NCBI RefSeq assembly: GCF_022647665.1
Contig: NZ_CP071872.1
Location: 6,448,001-6,512,000 of the forward strand
Source: Streptomyces formicae
Lineage (GTDB): Bacteria > Actinomycetota > Actinomycetes > Streptomycetales > Streptomycetaceae
Reading direction: 5' to 3'
DNA length: 64,000 bases
Under the pieces are notes generated by a model. It made no database searches. It worked only from the letters and a program-made list of their open reading frames with translations, and was not told the origin of the DNA. Position 1 is the stretch's first letter. Every line of letters starts with the position of its first letter. Below, piece by piece: positions 1 to 9,576 of this stretch. The position numbers and the translations under genes are program-made.

Positions 1-965
<965 letters not shown>

Positions 966-970
966 GGGGC

Positions 971-1426
971 TCAGGCCCTCTCCGACGCCCGGTGGGCGTC
1001 CGCGTAATGGCTGATCTTGTGGTCGAGTACGGCCAGGGTGTCCTGGAGCTCCGTGATCCGGGCGCGCACGTCCCGGCGCGTCGCCTCCAGCAGCGCCTGC
1101 CGCTCACCGACCGTGTGGTCGCCCTCGCGGACGAGCTCCGCGTAACGGACCATGTGCGCGACCGGCATCCCGGTGCGCCGCAGCTTGCCGACGAAGCCCA
1201 GCCAGTCCAGGTCGCGGTTGCGGAAGCGCCGCTGCCCGGTGTGGGACCGGTCGATGTGCGGCATCAGCCCGATCCGCTCGTACCAGCGCAGTGTGTGCGC
1301 GCTGAGCCCGGTCCAGGCGGCGACCTCGCTGATCGTGTAGTGGTCCTGCCCCTCGGGCCGCGGATGGGCCGGGGGCGCGGCCACGCAGATGTCGGTTGTA
1401 GCGGATGTGGTCTCCAGCACCGTCAT
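971..1426 (-). CDS. MerR-family transcriptional regulator
   Basis: A MerR-type activator/repressor of 151 residues. The winged helix-turn-helix is clear at residues 28-52 (YTISEVAAWTGLSAHTLRWY) followed by a coiled dimerisation helix (residues 95-145). There is no cysteine cluster, so it is a ligand- or redox-independent member like those that control aldo/keto reductases rather than a metal sensor. I chose the ATG at 1426 instead of an upstream in-frame start because the operator-promoter at 1434-1464 would otherwise lie inside the coding sequence. The gene is 5 bases upstream of the aldo/keto reductase, so it probably regulates its own operon. Confidence 0.92.
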   Translation of the reverse strand: MTVLETTSATTDICVAAPPAHPRPEGQDHYTISEVAAWTGLSAHTLRWYERIGLMPHIDRSHTGQRRFRNRDLDWLGFVGKLRRTGMPVAHMVRYAELVREGDHTVGERQALLEATRRDVRARITELQDTLAVLDHKISHYADAHRASERA

Positions 1427-1433
1427 GACCTCC

Positions 1434-1464
1434 ACGCTAGGACCTTGGAGTGCACTCCAAGCAA
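1434..1464 (-). promoter_or_regulatory. MerR operator-promoter with 19-bp spacer
   Basis: The 18-base sequence CTTGGAGTGCACTCCAAG at 1444-1461 is a perfect palindrome. On the minus strand it sits between a -35-like TTGCTT (1459-1464) and a -10-like TAGCGT (1434-1439) separated by exactly 19 bases, the stretched spacing that MerR proteins act on. The -10 ends only 7 bases before the merR ATG, so the transcript is probably leaderless or nearly so. Confidence 0.8.
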
Positions 1465-1524
1465 GCGAAATCCGGTCCGCCGGGCGTTGGGGCGGTGACC
1501 AGGACACCCCCTAACCTGCACGCC

Positions 1525-2022
1525 ATGACGACTGCCATGAGCCTCGCACGCCGCGCACGCCCCGACGACGCCGAGGAGCTGGTCCGCCTCCGCACCGTCA
1601 TGCTCGATTCGACCGCCCACCGTCGGCCCCCGGTCGCAGCGCCCGACACGAGCTGGCAGCCCGCCGCCGCCGACGTCCTGCGCAGCCGGCTCGCGGACCC
1701 GGACGGCAGTCTGGCGGCCTTCGTGGTCGACCGGCCCGGCGGGCTCGCCGCCTGCGCGGTGGGGACGATCGAGTACCGGCTCGGCTCCCCCGGCAACCCC
1801 ACCGGCACGACCGGCTATGTCTTCAGTGTCGCGACCGATCCCGACCGGCGCCGCCGGGGCCACTCGCGCGCCTGCGTGGAAGGGCTGCTCGGCTGGTTCC
1901 GGGAGCGCGGTGTGAGCAGGGTCGATCTGCGCGCCTCCGAGGAGGGGGAGCCGCTGTACGCGTCACTGGGCTTCGTCCGCACCCCCGACCCGGCGATGCG
2001 GCTGACCTTCGGGGACCTTTAG
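1525..2022 (+). CDS. GNAT family N-acetyltransferase
   Basis: A 165-residue acetyl-CoA-dependent N-acetyltransferase. The acetyl-CoA pyrophosphate-binding loop is visible at residues 108-116 (RRRRGHSRA, fitting R/Q-x-x-G-x-A), preceded by the beta strand YVFSVATDP and followed by the C-terminal strand with YASLGFV. I chose ATG 1525 because the upstream in-frame extension (from 1450) overlaps the divergent MerR operator and has no family similarity. It ends 10 bases before the next gene, so the two are probably co-transcribed. The acceptor substrate cannot be told. Confidence 0.9.
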   Translation: MTTAMSLARRARPDDAEELVRLRTVMLDSTAHRRPPVAAPDTSWQPAAADVLRSRLADPDGSLAAFVVDRPGGLAACAVGTIEYRLGSPGNPTGTTGYVFSVATDPDRRRRGHSRACVEGLLGWFRERGVSRVDLRASEEGEPLYASLGFVRTPDPAMRLTFGDL

Positions 2023-2032
2023 GGTCGTACGC

Positions 2033-2848
2033 ATGCAGAGCCTGGCGTTGACCGAGAACTGGCCCGTCCCGACCGCGGCCGCCGCCGTCGTCCGCGCGGA
2101 CGGCACCGTCGCCGGGGCGTACGGCCCCACCGCGCACCGCTTCCCGCTGGCGTCGGTGACCAAGCCGCTCGCCGCGTACGCCGTGCTCGTGGCATACGAG
2201 GAGGGCGCGGTCGAGCTGGACGAGCCGGCCGGGCCCGAGGGGTCCACGGTCCGTCATCTGCTCGCGCACACCAGCGGTCTCGCGTTCGACGAGCACCGGC
2301 CGACCGCCCCGCCGGGCACGCGCCGGCTGTACTCGAACGCAGGCTTCGAGGTGCTCGGCGACCACCTCACCAAGGTGACGGGCATCCCGTTCGCGGAGTA
2401 TCTGCGCCAGGCCGTGCTGGAGCCGCTCGGCATGGCGTCCACGACGCTGGACGGCTCCCCCGCCAAGGACGGTGTGTCGAGCGTCGACGACCTGGTGCGG
2501 TTCGCCGCGGAGGTGCAGGCCCCGCGCCTGCTCGACCCGCGGACCGTCCTGGAGGCCATGTCCGTCGTGCACCCCGGCCTCTCCGGGGTCCTGCCGGGGT
2601 ACGGGCACCAGAAGCCCAACGACTGGGGCCTCGGCTTCGAGATCCGCGACGCCAAGTCCCCGCACTGGACAGGGGCGACGTCCTCACCGCGCACGTTCGG
2701 GCACTTCGGCCAGTCCGGCACGTTCCTGTGGATCGACCCGGACGCGCGGGCCGCGTGCGTGGCGCTGACCGACCGGGCCTTCGGGCCGTGGGCGGTCGAG
2801 GCGTGGCCCCCGTTCACGGACGCGGTGCTCGCGGAGCTGCGCGGCTGA
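2033..2848 (+). CDS. Serine hydrolase of the class C beta-lactamase / DD-peptidase fold
   Basis: A 271-residue cytoplasmic serine hydrolase (no signal peptide). The nucleophile motif SVTK is at residues 41-44 (SxxK) and the second motif YSN at 100-102 (YxN), with the usual HTSG at 79-82. The third HxG-type motif is likely HFGQSG near residue 224. Such proteins include esterases and D-aminopeptidases; resistance to beta-lactams should not be assumed. It is shorter than most family members (350-400 aa) because the C-terminal extension is absent. It lies 10 bases after the acetyltransferase gene. Confidence 0.9.
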   Translation: MQSLALTENWPVPTAAAAVVRADGTVAGAYGPTAHRFPLASVTKPLAAYAVLVAYEEGAVELDEPAGPEGSTVRHLLAHTSGLAFDEHRPTAPPGTRRLYSNAGFEVLGDHLTKVTGIPFAEYLRQAVLEPLGMASTTLDGSPAKDGVSSVDDLVRFAAEVQAPRLLDPRTVLEAMSVVHPGLSGVLPGYGHQKPNDWGLGFEIRDAKSPHWTGATSSPRTFGHFGQSGTFLWIDPDARAACVALTDRAFGPWAVEAWPPFTDAVLAELRG

Positions 2849-2927
2849 ACCACCGGCCGGTCCGCCGCCGCCTCCGGCCGCAACGTCCCTGCCGGGCAGG
2901 CACGGTGGCGCCGGACGAAGGACGCCG

Positions 2928-3584
2928 TCAGCCCGACAGCTCCCAGACGAGCACCTCGGCAGCGCCGACGGCGGCGAGTTCGAGCCCTTCCGCGTCCGTG
3001 ATCCGCGCCGAGTCGCCGGGGCCGAGCTCGTCGCCGGCGAGGCGGACGACTCCGCGGACGACGTGGACGTAGGCGAAGGGCGCGTCCGGGACGGCGGTCC
3101 GCTCGCCGGCCGCGAGCCGCCGCACGTGCAGCATGGCCCCTGCCTGCGGGAGTGCGTACGGCGTCGCGTCGGCGATGCCGTGCACGATCTCGTACGACGG
3201 TTCCCCGCCCGGGTCCTTCGGCGCGAGCCACATCTGCACGAACGTCAGCGGTGCGTCGCCGTCGTTGCGCTCGACGTGCCGCACCCCGTCGGCCGAGCTG
3301 AGCCGCTGCACGTCCCCTGGCCGTACGAGGGTGGCGTGCCCGGCGGAGTCCCGGTGCGTGAGCTCGCCCTCCACGACCCAGGTGACGATCTCGGTGTGGC
3401 TGTGCGGGTGCTCGTCGAACCCGGCGCCGGGTTCGAGGCGCTCCTCGTTGCAGGCCAGGATCCCGCCGAAGCGGAGGTTGTCCGGGTCGTAGAACCGCCC
3501 GAAGGAGAAGGCGTGCCACGACTCGATCCCGGCGTCCGGCTCCCCGCCCCGATAGCGCCGTCCGGCGCGCCATACGGAAATCAC
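2928..3584 (-). CDS. Pirin family protein
   Basis: A 218-residue bicupin of the pirin family. The N-terminal cupin carries the metal-binding set H59, H61 and H63 (DEHPHSHTE) with E103-like and later HVERN residues; the C-terminal cupin is degenerate, as usual. Some pirins act as quercetin 2,3-dioxygenases and others as redox-sensing co-regulators, so the precise role is open. The gene is convergent with the serine hydrolase (80-base gap) and divergent from fasR. Confidence 0.92.
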   Translation of the reverse strand: MISVWRAGRRYRGGEPDAGIESWHAFSFGRFYDPDNLRFGGILACNEERLEPGAGFDEHPHSHTEIVTWVVEGELTHRDSAGHATLVRPGDVQRLSSADGVRHVERNDGDAPLTFVQMWLAPKDPGGEPSYEIVHGIADATPYALPQAGAMLHVRRLAAGERTAVPDAPFAYVHVVRGVVRLAGDELGPGDSARITDAEGLELAAVGAAEVLVWELSG

Positions 3585-3688
3585 GCCTCTACGGTAGGGC
3601 CCGCGGGCCGCGTCCTTCCCGGCTGTGTCGATTCACGGGCGAGACCCGGGGCTCCGCGGGGGCGTCCTGATAAGGCACTCTTGTCCCC

Positions 3689-4885
3689 GTGCCCCATCCC
3701 GAACCGGCTCTGCCTGCCAACGCCGCCCACCCGCACTCCGCGACCCTGAAACGCCTGGAGCAGTCCTCAGGGCGGCTGGCCGCGAACGCCATCGCCCGCA
3801 TGGACGAGACGCTGCCGTGGTACCGGGCGATGCCCCCGGAGAACCGGTCGTGGATCGGTCTGGTCGCCCAGGCCGGTATCGCCGCGTTCACCGAGTGGTT
3901 CCGGCACCCCGAGACCCCGCAGGCGATCTCGACCGACGTCTTCGGCACGGCGCCGCGCGAGCTGACGCGCGCGATCACGCTGCGCCAGACCGTGGAGATG
4001 GTGCGGACCACCATCGAGGTCATGGAGTCGGCGATCGAGGAGGTCGCCGCCCCCGGTGACGAGTCGATCCTGCGCGAGGCGCTCCTCGTCTACGCGCGCG
4101 AGATCGCCTTCGCCACCGCGCAGGTGTACGCGCAGGCCGCCGAGGCCCGCGGCGCCTGGGACGCGCGCCTCGAATCGCTCGTCGTGAACGCGGTGCTGTC
4201 GGGCGAGGCCGACGAGGGCGCCGTCAGCCGGGCCGCCGCGCTCGGCTGGAACTCACCGGAGCATGTGTGCGTCGTGCTGGGCACCGCGCCCGACGGCGAC
4301 AGCGAGCTCACCGTCGAGGCGATCCGCCGCGCGGCCCGGCACGCCAAGCTCCAGGTGCTGACCGGAGTGCTCGGCGACCGGCTGGTCGTCATCGCGGGCG
4401 GCAACGACAATCCGCTCCAGGTCGCCAAGGCGCTGATCGGCCCGTACGCCGCCGGTCCCGTCGTCGCGGGCCCCGTCGTACCCGATCTGCTGGCCGCGAC
4501 CCGCTCGGCGCAGGCCGCAGCCGCGGGGCTCAAGGCGTGTTCGGCCTGGCAGGACGCCCCGCGGCCGGTGCTGGCGGACGATCTCCTGCCGGAGCGCGCC
4601 ATCGCGGGCGACCCGTCGGCCCGCGAGCAGCTGGTGGAGGAGATCTACAGACCGCTCGAAGAAGCGGGGTCTGCACTGCTGGAAACCCTGAGTGTCTATC
4701 TGGAGCAGGCGAGCAGTCTGGAGGGTGCGGCACGGATGCTTTTCGTCCACCCCAACACCGTCCGCTACCGGCTCCGACGTGTGACTGACGTCACCGGTTG
4801 GTCACCCTCCGATGTCCGCTCCGCGTTCACTCTCCGGATCGCACTCATCCTCGGGCGTCTGGTAGACGGCGATCCGCAGTCCTAG
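3689..4885 (+). CDS. fasR: FasR, PucR/CdaR-type activator of fatty acid synthesis
   Basis: A 398-residue regulator directly upstream of, and in the same orientation as, fabD-fabH-acpP-fabF; in Streptomyces the protein at this position, FasR, is the activator of that operon. The C-terminal helix-turn-helix (residues about 345-375, with LFVHPNTVRYRLRRV) is the PucR/CdaR type; the central part has the GGDEF-like CdaR fold without enzymatic motifs. The start is GTG 3689. The 89-base gap to fabD is the expected site for its binding and for the fab promoter. Confidence 0.92.
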   Translation: MPHPEPALPANAAHPHSATLKRLEQSSGRLAANAIARMDETLPWYRAMPPENRSWIGLVAQAGIAAFTEWFRHPETPQAISTDVFGTAPRELTRAITLRQTVEMVRTTIEVMESAIEEVAAPGDESILREALLVYAREIAFATAQVYAQAAEARGAWDARLESLVVNAVLSGEADEGAVSRAAALGWNSPEHVCVVLGTAPDGDSELTVEAIRRAARHAKLQVLTGVLGDRLVVIAGGNDNPLQVAKALIGPYAAGPVVAGPVVPDLLAATRSAQAAAAGLKACSAWQDAPRPVLADDLLPERAIAGDPSAREQLVEEIYRPLEEAGSALLETLSVYLEQASSLEGAARMLFVHPNTVRYRLRRVTDVTGWSPSDVRSAFTLRIALILGRLVDGDPQS

Positions 4886-4974
4886 TCTTTTGTCGGACAC
4901 CAACAATTCCCCCGACGGTTCTTGGTCCCTGTCCCCACGGGCGGCCCGGACCGTCCGCAAGAGAGAGTGTGAGG

Positions 4975-5919
4975 GTGCTCGTACTCGTCGCTCCCGGCCA
5001 AGGCGCTCAGACGCCCGGCTTCCTGACCCCCTGGCTCGAACTCCCCGGCGCGGCCGACCGCATCGCGGCCTGGTCCGACGCCATCGGACTCGACCTCGCC
5101 CACTACGGCACGAAGGCCGACGCGGACGAGATCCGCGACACCTCTGTGGCGCAGCCGCTGCTCGTCGCGGCCGGTCTGCTGTCCGCGTCCGCTCTGGGAG
5201 AGGTCGCGCCCGGTGCCGTCGCGGGCCACAGCGTCGGTGAGATCACGGCCGCCGCCTTCGCGGGTGTCCTCGACGACACCGCCGCGCTGCGCTTCGTACG
5301 GACACGGGGGCTGGCGATGGCCGAGGCCGCCGCCGTCACCGAGACCGGTATGTCGGCGCTGCTGGGCGGCGACCCCGACGTCACGGTCCCGCACCTGGAG
5401 AAGCTGGGCCTGACCCCGGCGAACGTCAACGGGGCGGGCCAGATCGTGGCCGCCGGCACCAAGGAGCAGCTCGCCGCGCTGGAGGCCGACAAGCCGGAGG
5501 GCGTGCGGCGTGTCGTGGCGCTCCAGGTCGCCGGTGCGTTCCACACGCACCACATGGCTCCCGCGGTCGCGACGCTTCAGGAGGCGGCGAAGGCGCTCAC
5601 CGTCGCCGACCCGAAGGTGCCGTACGTGTCCAACAAGGACGGCCGGACCGTCGCCACGGGAGACGAGGTCGTCTCCCGGCTCGTCGGCCAGGTCGCCAAC
5701 CCGGTCCGCTGGGACCTGTGCATGGAGACCTTCAAGGAGCTCGGTGTGACCGCCCTCGTCGAGGTGTGCCCGGGCGGCACCCTCACCGGTCTCGCCAAGC
5801 GCGCGCTGCCGGGCGTCCCGACGCTCGCCCTGAAGACCCCCGACGACCTCGACGCGGCCCGCACGCTCGTCGCCACGCATACGTCTGCCGCTGCCGCGGC
5901 GGGCACAGCAGCTGACTAG
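4975..5919 (+). CDS. fabD: FabD, malonyl-CoA:ACP transacylase
   Basis: FabD moves malonyl from CoA to acyl carrier protein, supplying extender units to the type II fatty acid synthase (and in streptomycetes also to polyketide synthases). The 314-residue protein starts MLVLVAPGQGAQTPG; the nucleophile Ser86 is in GHSVGE, Arg is in the EAAAVTETGM region context, and the second His is in the GAFHTHHM block. I chose GTG 4975 on the match to FabD N-termini; a GTG two codons upstream (4969) is also possible, and AGAGAG at 4962-4967 would serve either. It is the first gene of the fab operon, 12 bases before fabH. Confidence 0.96.
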   Translation: MLVLVAPGQGAQTPGFLTPWLELPGAADRIAAWSDAIGLDLAHYGTKADADEIRDTSVAQPLLVAAGLLSASALGEVAPGAVAGHSVGEITAAAFAGVLDDTAALRFVRTRGLAMAEAAAVTETGMSALLGGDPDVTVPHLEKLGLTPANVNGAGQIVAAGTKEQLAALEADKPEGVRRVVALQVAGAFHTHHMAPAVATLQEAAKALTVADPKVPYVSNKDGRTVATGDEVVSRLVGQVANPVRWDLCMETFKELGVTALVEVCPGGTLTGLAKRALPGVPTLALKTPDDLDAARTLVATHTSAAAAAGTAAD

Positions 5920-5931
5920 GAGCCGAGACGC

Positions 5932-6933
5932 ATGTCGAAGATCAAGCCCAGCAAGGGCGCCCCGTACGCACGGATCATGGGTGTCGGCGGCTACCGTCCC
6001 ACCCGGGTCGTGCCGAACGAGGTGATCCTCGAGACGATCGACTCCTCCGACGAGTGGATCCGTTCCCGTTCGGGCATCGCGACCCGCCACTGGGCCTCCG
6101 ACGAGGAGACCGTGACGGCGATGTCGGTCGAGGCGTCGGGCAAGGCCATCGCCGACGCCGGGATCACCCCGGAGCAGATCGGCGCCGTGGTCGTCTCCAC
6201 CGTGTCGCACTTCAAGCAGACCCCGGCGGTCGCCACGGAGATCGCGGACCAGATCGGCGCGGTCAAGCCGGCCGCGTTCGACATCTCCGCGGGCTGCGCC
6301 GGCTTCGGCTACGGACTGACGCTCGCCAAGGGCATGGTCGTCGAGGGCTCCGCCGAGTACGTCCTCGTCATCGGCGTCGAGCGGCTCAGCGACCTCACCG
6401 ATCTGGAGGACCGTGCGACGGCCTTCCTGTTCGGTGACGGCGCGGGCGCGGTCGTCGTCGGCCCGGCGAAGGAGCCGGCGATCGGCCCCACGGTCTGGGG
6501 TTCCGAGGGCGACAAGTCGGAGACCATCAAGCAGACCGTGCCGTGGACGGACTACCGCGACGGCACCGTCGAGCGGTTCCCCGCCATCACGCAGGAGGGC
6601 CAGGCGGTGTTCCGCTGGGCCGTCTTCGAGATGGCGAAGGTCGCCCAGCAGGCGCTGGACGCGGCCGGGATCACCCCCGACGACCTGGACGTCTTCATTC
6701 CGCACCAGGCGAACATGCGGATCATCGACTCGATGGTGAAGACTCTGAAGCTGCCGGACCACGTCACGGTCGCCCGCGACGTGGAGACCACCGGCAACAC
6801 CTCGGCCGCCTCGATTCCGCTCGCGATGGAGCGGCTTCTGGCGACCGGACAGGCGAAGAGCGGCGACACCGCGCTCGTCATCGGCTTCGGGGCGGGGCTC
6901 GTCTACGCCGCGACGGTCGTTACCCTCCCCTAG
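5932..6933 (+). CDS. fabH: FabH, beta-ketoacyl-ACP synthase III
   Basis: FabH condenses an acyl-CoA starter with malonyl-ACP to begin fatty acid synthesis; in streptomycetes it takes branched starters such as isobutyryl-CoA. The 333-residue protein has the complete Cys-His-Asn triad: C122 in SAGCAGFGYG, H258 in PHQANMR and N289 in TTGNTSAAS. A GGAGCCGAGACG stretch before ATG 5932 acts as ribosome binding site. It is the second gene of the fab operon, 65 bases before acpP. Confidence 0.97.
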   Translation: MSKIKPSKGAPYARIMGVGGYRPTRVVPNEVILETIDSSDEWIRSRSGIATRHWASDEETVTAMSVEASGKAIADAGITPEQIGAVVVSTVSHFKQTPAVATEIADQIGAVKPAAFDISAGCAGFGYGLTLAKGMVVEGSAEYVLVIGVERLSDLTDLEDRATAFLFGDGAGAVVVGPAKEPAIGPTVWGSEGDKSETIKQTVPWTDYRDGTVERFPAITQEGQAVFRWAVFEMAKVAQQALDAAGITPDDLDVFIPHQANMRIIDSMVKTLKLPDHVTVARDVETTGNTSAASIPLAMERLLATGQAKSGDTALVIGFGAGLVYAATVVTLP

Positions 6934-6998
6934 GGCACATCCGGATCTTCCGGGTACGCCCTGATCAACCCTCTGCATCAACACCGAAGGAGCGCCAC

Positions 6999-7247
6999 AT
7001 GGCCGCCACTCAGGAAGAGATCGTCGCCGGTCTCGCCGAGATCGTGAACGAGATCGCCGGTATCCCGGTCGAGGACGTCCAGCTGGACAAGTCCTTCACC
7101 GACGACCTGGACGTCGACTCGCTGTCCATGGTCGAGGTCGTCGTCGCCGCCGAAGAGCGCTTCGACGTCAAGATCCCGGACGAGGACGTCAAGAACCTCA
7201 AGACGGTCGGCGACGCCGCCGGCTACATCCTGAAGCACCAGGCCTGA
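6999..7247 (+). CDS. acpP: AcpP, acyl carrier protein of fatty acid synthesis
   Basis: An 82-residue acidic carrier protein. The phosphopantetheine attachment Ser41 lies in the canonical DVDSLSMVE motif, and the surrounding helices II and III (EVVVAAEERF, TVGDAAGYIL) are typical. It shuttles growing acyl chains between FabD, FabH, FabF and the reductive enzymes. A strong ribosome binding site, AAGGAG, precedes the ATG by 7 bases, in keeping with its high expression. It lies between fabH and fabF, as in other streptomycetes. Confidence 0.98.
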   Translation: MAATQEEIVAGLAEIVNEIAGIPVEDVQLDKSFTDDLDVDSLSMVEVVVAAEERFDVKIPDEDVKNLKTVGDAAGYILKHQA

Positions 7248-7326
7248 TCCAGGCCGATCAGGTACGCCACCCAGCGGTGGCGCCGCTGATTCACGAACCC
7301 TCATAGACCGTGGAGAAAGAATTCCT

Positions 7327-8589
7327 GTGAGCTCGACCAATCGCACCGTGGTCGTCACCGGTATCGGCGCAACCACACCGCTGGGTGGCGACTCGGCATC
7401 GACCTGGGAAGGTCTGGTCGCGGGACGCTCCGGCGTCCGCCCGCTGGAGGGCGACCGCTTCGCCGACCTGCCCGTCCGTATCGCCGCTCCGGCGGCGGTC
7501 GACCCGTCCGAGGTCCTCCCCCGGCCGCTGGCGCGCAAGCTGGACCGCTCGGCCCAGTTCGCGCTGATCGCGGCCCGTGAGGCGTGGGCCGACGCCGGCT
7601 ACAAGGCCCCCGCGGGCGACGATGAGAAGATCGCCCCCGAGCGGCTCGGTGCCGTCATCGCCTCCGGCATCGGCGGTGTGACCACGCTGCTCGACCAGTA
7701 CGACGTGCTGAAGGAGAAGGGCGTACGCCGCGTCTCCCCGCACACCGTGCCGATGCTCATGCCCAACGGGCCCTCCGCCAACGTCGGCCTGGAGGTCAAC
7801 GCCCGGGCGGGCGTGCACACTCCGGTCTCCGCCTGCGCCTCCGGCGCCGAGGCGATCGGTTACGCCGTCGAGATGATCCGTACCGGCCGCGCCGACGTCG
7901 TGATCGCGGGCGGCACCGAGGCGGCGATCCACCCGCTGCCGGTCGCGGCCTTCGCCAACATGATGGCGATGTCCAAGAACAACGACGAGCCCGAGAAGGC
8001 GTCGCGCCCGTACGACACGGCCCGTGACGGCTTCGTCCTGGGCGAGGGCGCGGGCGTCGTCGTCCTGGAGTCCGCGGAGCACGCGGCCGCGCGGGGCGCG
8101 AGGGTGTACTGCGAGGTGCTGGGCCAGGGCCTGTCCGCGGACAGCCACCACATCGCGCAGCCGGAGCCGACGGGCCGCGGTGTCGCGGCCGCGGTGCAGA
8201 ACCTGCTGGACAACACGGGCCTGAAGCCGTCCGAGGTGGTCCACCTCAACGCTCACGCGACGTCCACCCCGCAGGGCGACGTCGCCGAGATCAAGGCGCT
8301 GCGCAAGGTGCTGGGCGACGACCTCGACCATGTCGCGGTCTCCGCCACCAAGTCGATGACGGGTCATCTGCTGGGCGGCGCGGGCGGCATCGAGACCGTC
8401 GCGACGGTCCTGGCGCTGCACCACCGCATGGCCCCGCCGACCATCAACATCGACGACCTCGACCCCGAGGTCGACGCGGACATCGTCCGCGACGAGCCGC
8501 GGAAGCTGCCCGAGGGCACGATCGCGGCGATCAACAACTCGTTCGGCTTCGGCGGCCACAACGTGGTGCTGGCGTTCCGCACGGTCTGA
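7327..8589 (+). CDS. fabF: FabF, beta-ketoacyl-ACP synthase II
   Basis: FabF performs the elongating Claisen condensations of fatty acid synthesis. The 420-residue protein has the Cys-His-His set: C170 in SACASGAEA, H310 in NAHATST and H347 in MTGHLLG, with the terminal NNSFGFGGHN loop. It starts with GTG at 7327; the GAGAAAGAA stretch upstream is a reasonable ribosome binding site. The 79 bases between acpP and fabF contain two mutually exclusive small hairpins around GCCACC/GGTGGC and CAGCGG/CCGCTG, which might tune the acpP:fabF ratio. A strong terminator follows. Confidence 0.97.
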   Translation: MSSTNRTVVVTGIGATTPLGGDSASTWEGLVAGRSGVRPLEGDRFADLPVRIAAPAAVDPSEVLPRPLARKLDRSAQFALIAAREAWADAGYKAPAGDDEKIAPERLGAVIASGIGGVTTLLDQYDVLKEKGVRRVSPHTVPMLMPNGPSANVGLEVNARAGVHTPVSACASGAEAIGYAVEMIRTGRADVVIAGGTEAAIHPLPVAAFANMMAMSKNNDEPEKASRPYDTARDGFVLGEGAGVVVLESAEHAAARGARVYCEVLGQGLSADSHHIAQPEPTGRGVAAAVQNLLDNTGLKPSEVVHLNAHATSTPQGDVAEIKALRKVLGDDLDHVAVSATKSMTGHLLGGAGGIETVATVLALHHRMAPPTINIDDLDPEVDADIVRDEPRKLPEGTIAAINNSFGFGGHNVVLAFRTV

Positions 8590-8598
8590 GACACACGG

Positions 8599-8634
8599 AC
8601 TGGGCCCGCCTCCCGAGAGGGAGACGGGCCCAGT
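8599..8634 (+). terminator. Intrinsic terminator after fabF
   Basis: A long hairpin (left arm ACTGGGCCCGCCTCCC, loop GAGA, right arm GGGAGACGGGCCCAGT, one mismatch) is followed by a short T-containing tail. It begins 9 bases after the fabF stop and closes the fab operon. Confidence 0.85.
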
Positions 8635-8641
8635 TCGCTTT

Positions 8642-8805
8642 GTGCCGAAGGGCGTACGTGCCGAACGGTGTACGTGCCTAAGGGCGGGCGGCGTACGTGC
8701 CTGAGGGCGTACGTGCCTAAGGGCGTACGTGCCTGAGGGCGTACGTGCCTGAGGGCGTACGTGCCTAAGGGCGTACGTGCCTGAGGGCGTACGTGCCGAA
8801 GGGGC
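8642..8805. repeat. 16-bp tandem repeat array between convergent genes
   Basis: About ten head-to-tail copies of a 16-base unit with consensus GTGCCTRAGGGCGTAC fill the gap between the fabF terminator and the 3' end of the DUF3145 gene. One copy (8674-8696) is 23 bases long. Each unit joint contains CGTACG, so the array is rich in small palindromes. The unit length is not a multiple of three and it is not coding. Confidence 0.9.
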
Positions 8806-8834
8806 TTCGGCGCCGAGCGGTGTTGCGCAAGCGG

Positions 8835-9329
8835 TCAGACGACCTGGTGGAGCCAGCGGACCGGCGCGCCCTCGCCCGCGTAGCGGAACGGCTCCAGCTC
8901 GTCGTCCCACGGCTTCCCGAGCAACCGGGAGATCTCCGCCTCCAGCTCCGTCTCCCCTTGCGCCGAACGGGCGAGCGCCGCCCGCAGCCGGTCCTCGGGG
9001 ATGAGGATGTCGCCGTGGATGCCGGTGACGGCGTGGAAGATGCCGAGCTCGGGCGTGGCGCTGTAGCGCTCGCCCTCGGCCGTCGGGCAGGGTTCCGCGG
9101 TGACCTCGAAGCGCAACATCTGCCAGCCGCGGAGCGCGGACGCGAGCTTGGAGGCCGTGCCGGGCTCGCCCTGCCAGGAGAACTCGACTCTCCATGTGCC
9201 CGGCGACGCCGGCTGACGGATCCAGTCGAGCTGGACCCGTACCCCCAGCACGCCCGCCACCGCCCATTCGACGTGCGGGCACAGCGCGCGAGGTGCGGAG
9301 TGAACGTACAGAACGCCGCGTGTCGTCAC
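8835..9329 (-). CDS. DUF3145 domain protein
   Basis: A 164-residue actinobacterial protein of unknown function that regularly sits beside the fab operon in streptomycetes. The mature sequence begins MTTRGVLYVHSAP and includes the conserved WAVAGVLG, LDWIRQPASPGTWR and KPWDDELEPFRYAGEG stretches. I chose the GTG at 9329 because a perfect GGAGGT (9334-9339) lies 4 bases upstream; the longer open frame to 9452 has no family similarity. No enzymatic motif is visible. It is convergent with fabF. Confidence 0.9.
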   Translation of the reverse strand: MTTRGVLYVHSAPRALCPHVEWAVAGVLGVRVQLDWIRQPASPGTWRVEFSWQGEPGTASKLASALRGWQMLRFEVTAEPCPTAEGERYSATPELGIFHAVTGIHGDILIPEDRLRAALARSAQGETELEAEISRLLGKPWDDELEPFRYAGEGAPVRWLHQVV

Positions 9330-9576
9330 CGGGACCTCCAGTGTGGGACGAGGTTCGCCTTTCCCAGCGGCCTCAGTAAACAGCATCGGGAGTAAAACTC
9401 CGCAAAACGGACAGCATGTGACGTGATGTAATTTACCGGAGCCGGCGGGCAAGGTGCCTCTGGTTCGACGGGGGCAAAGCTACCGTGCGGCGGGGGCCGA
9501 GGTGTGTCGTACCGCCCGGTCGGAGGGCCGTACGCACCAAGCTTTCACCCGGCAGGACGCCTATGGGGAGGGCAGG

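Noticed and set aside
4882..6984. 700-residue minus-strand frame across fabD-fabH
   Set aside because: Arg/Gly/Asp-rich shadow opposite well-supported fab genes; no motifs and no start signals.
8642..8805. Regular repeats that could suggest a CRISPR array
   Set aside because: Units are contiguous 16-mers with no spacers, and no cas genes are present.
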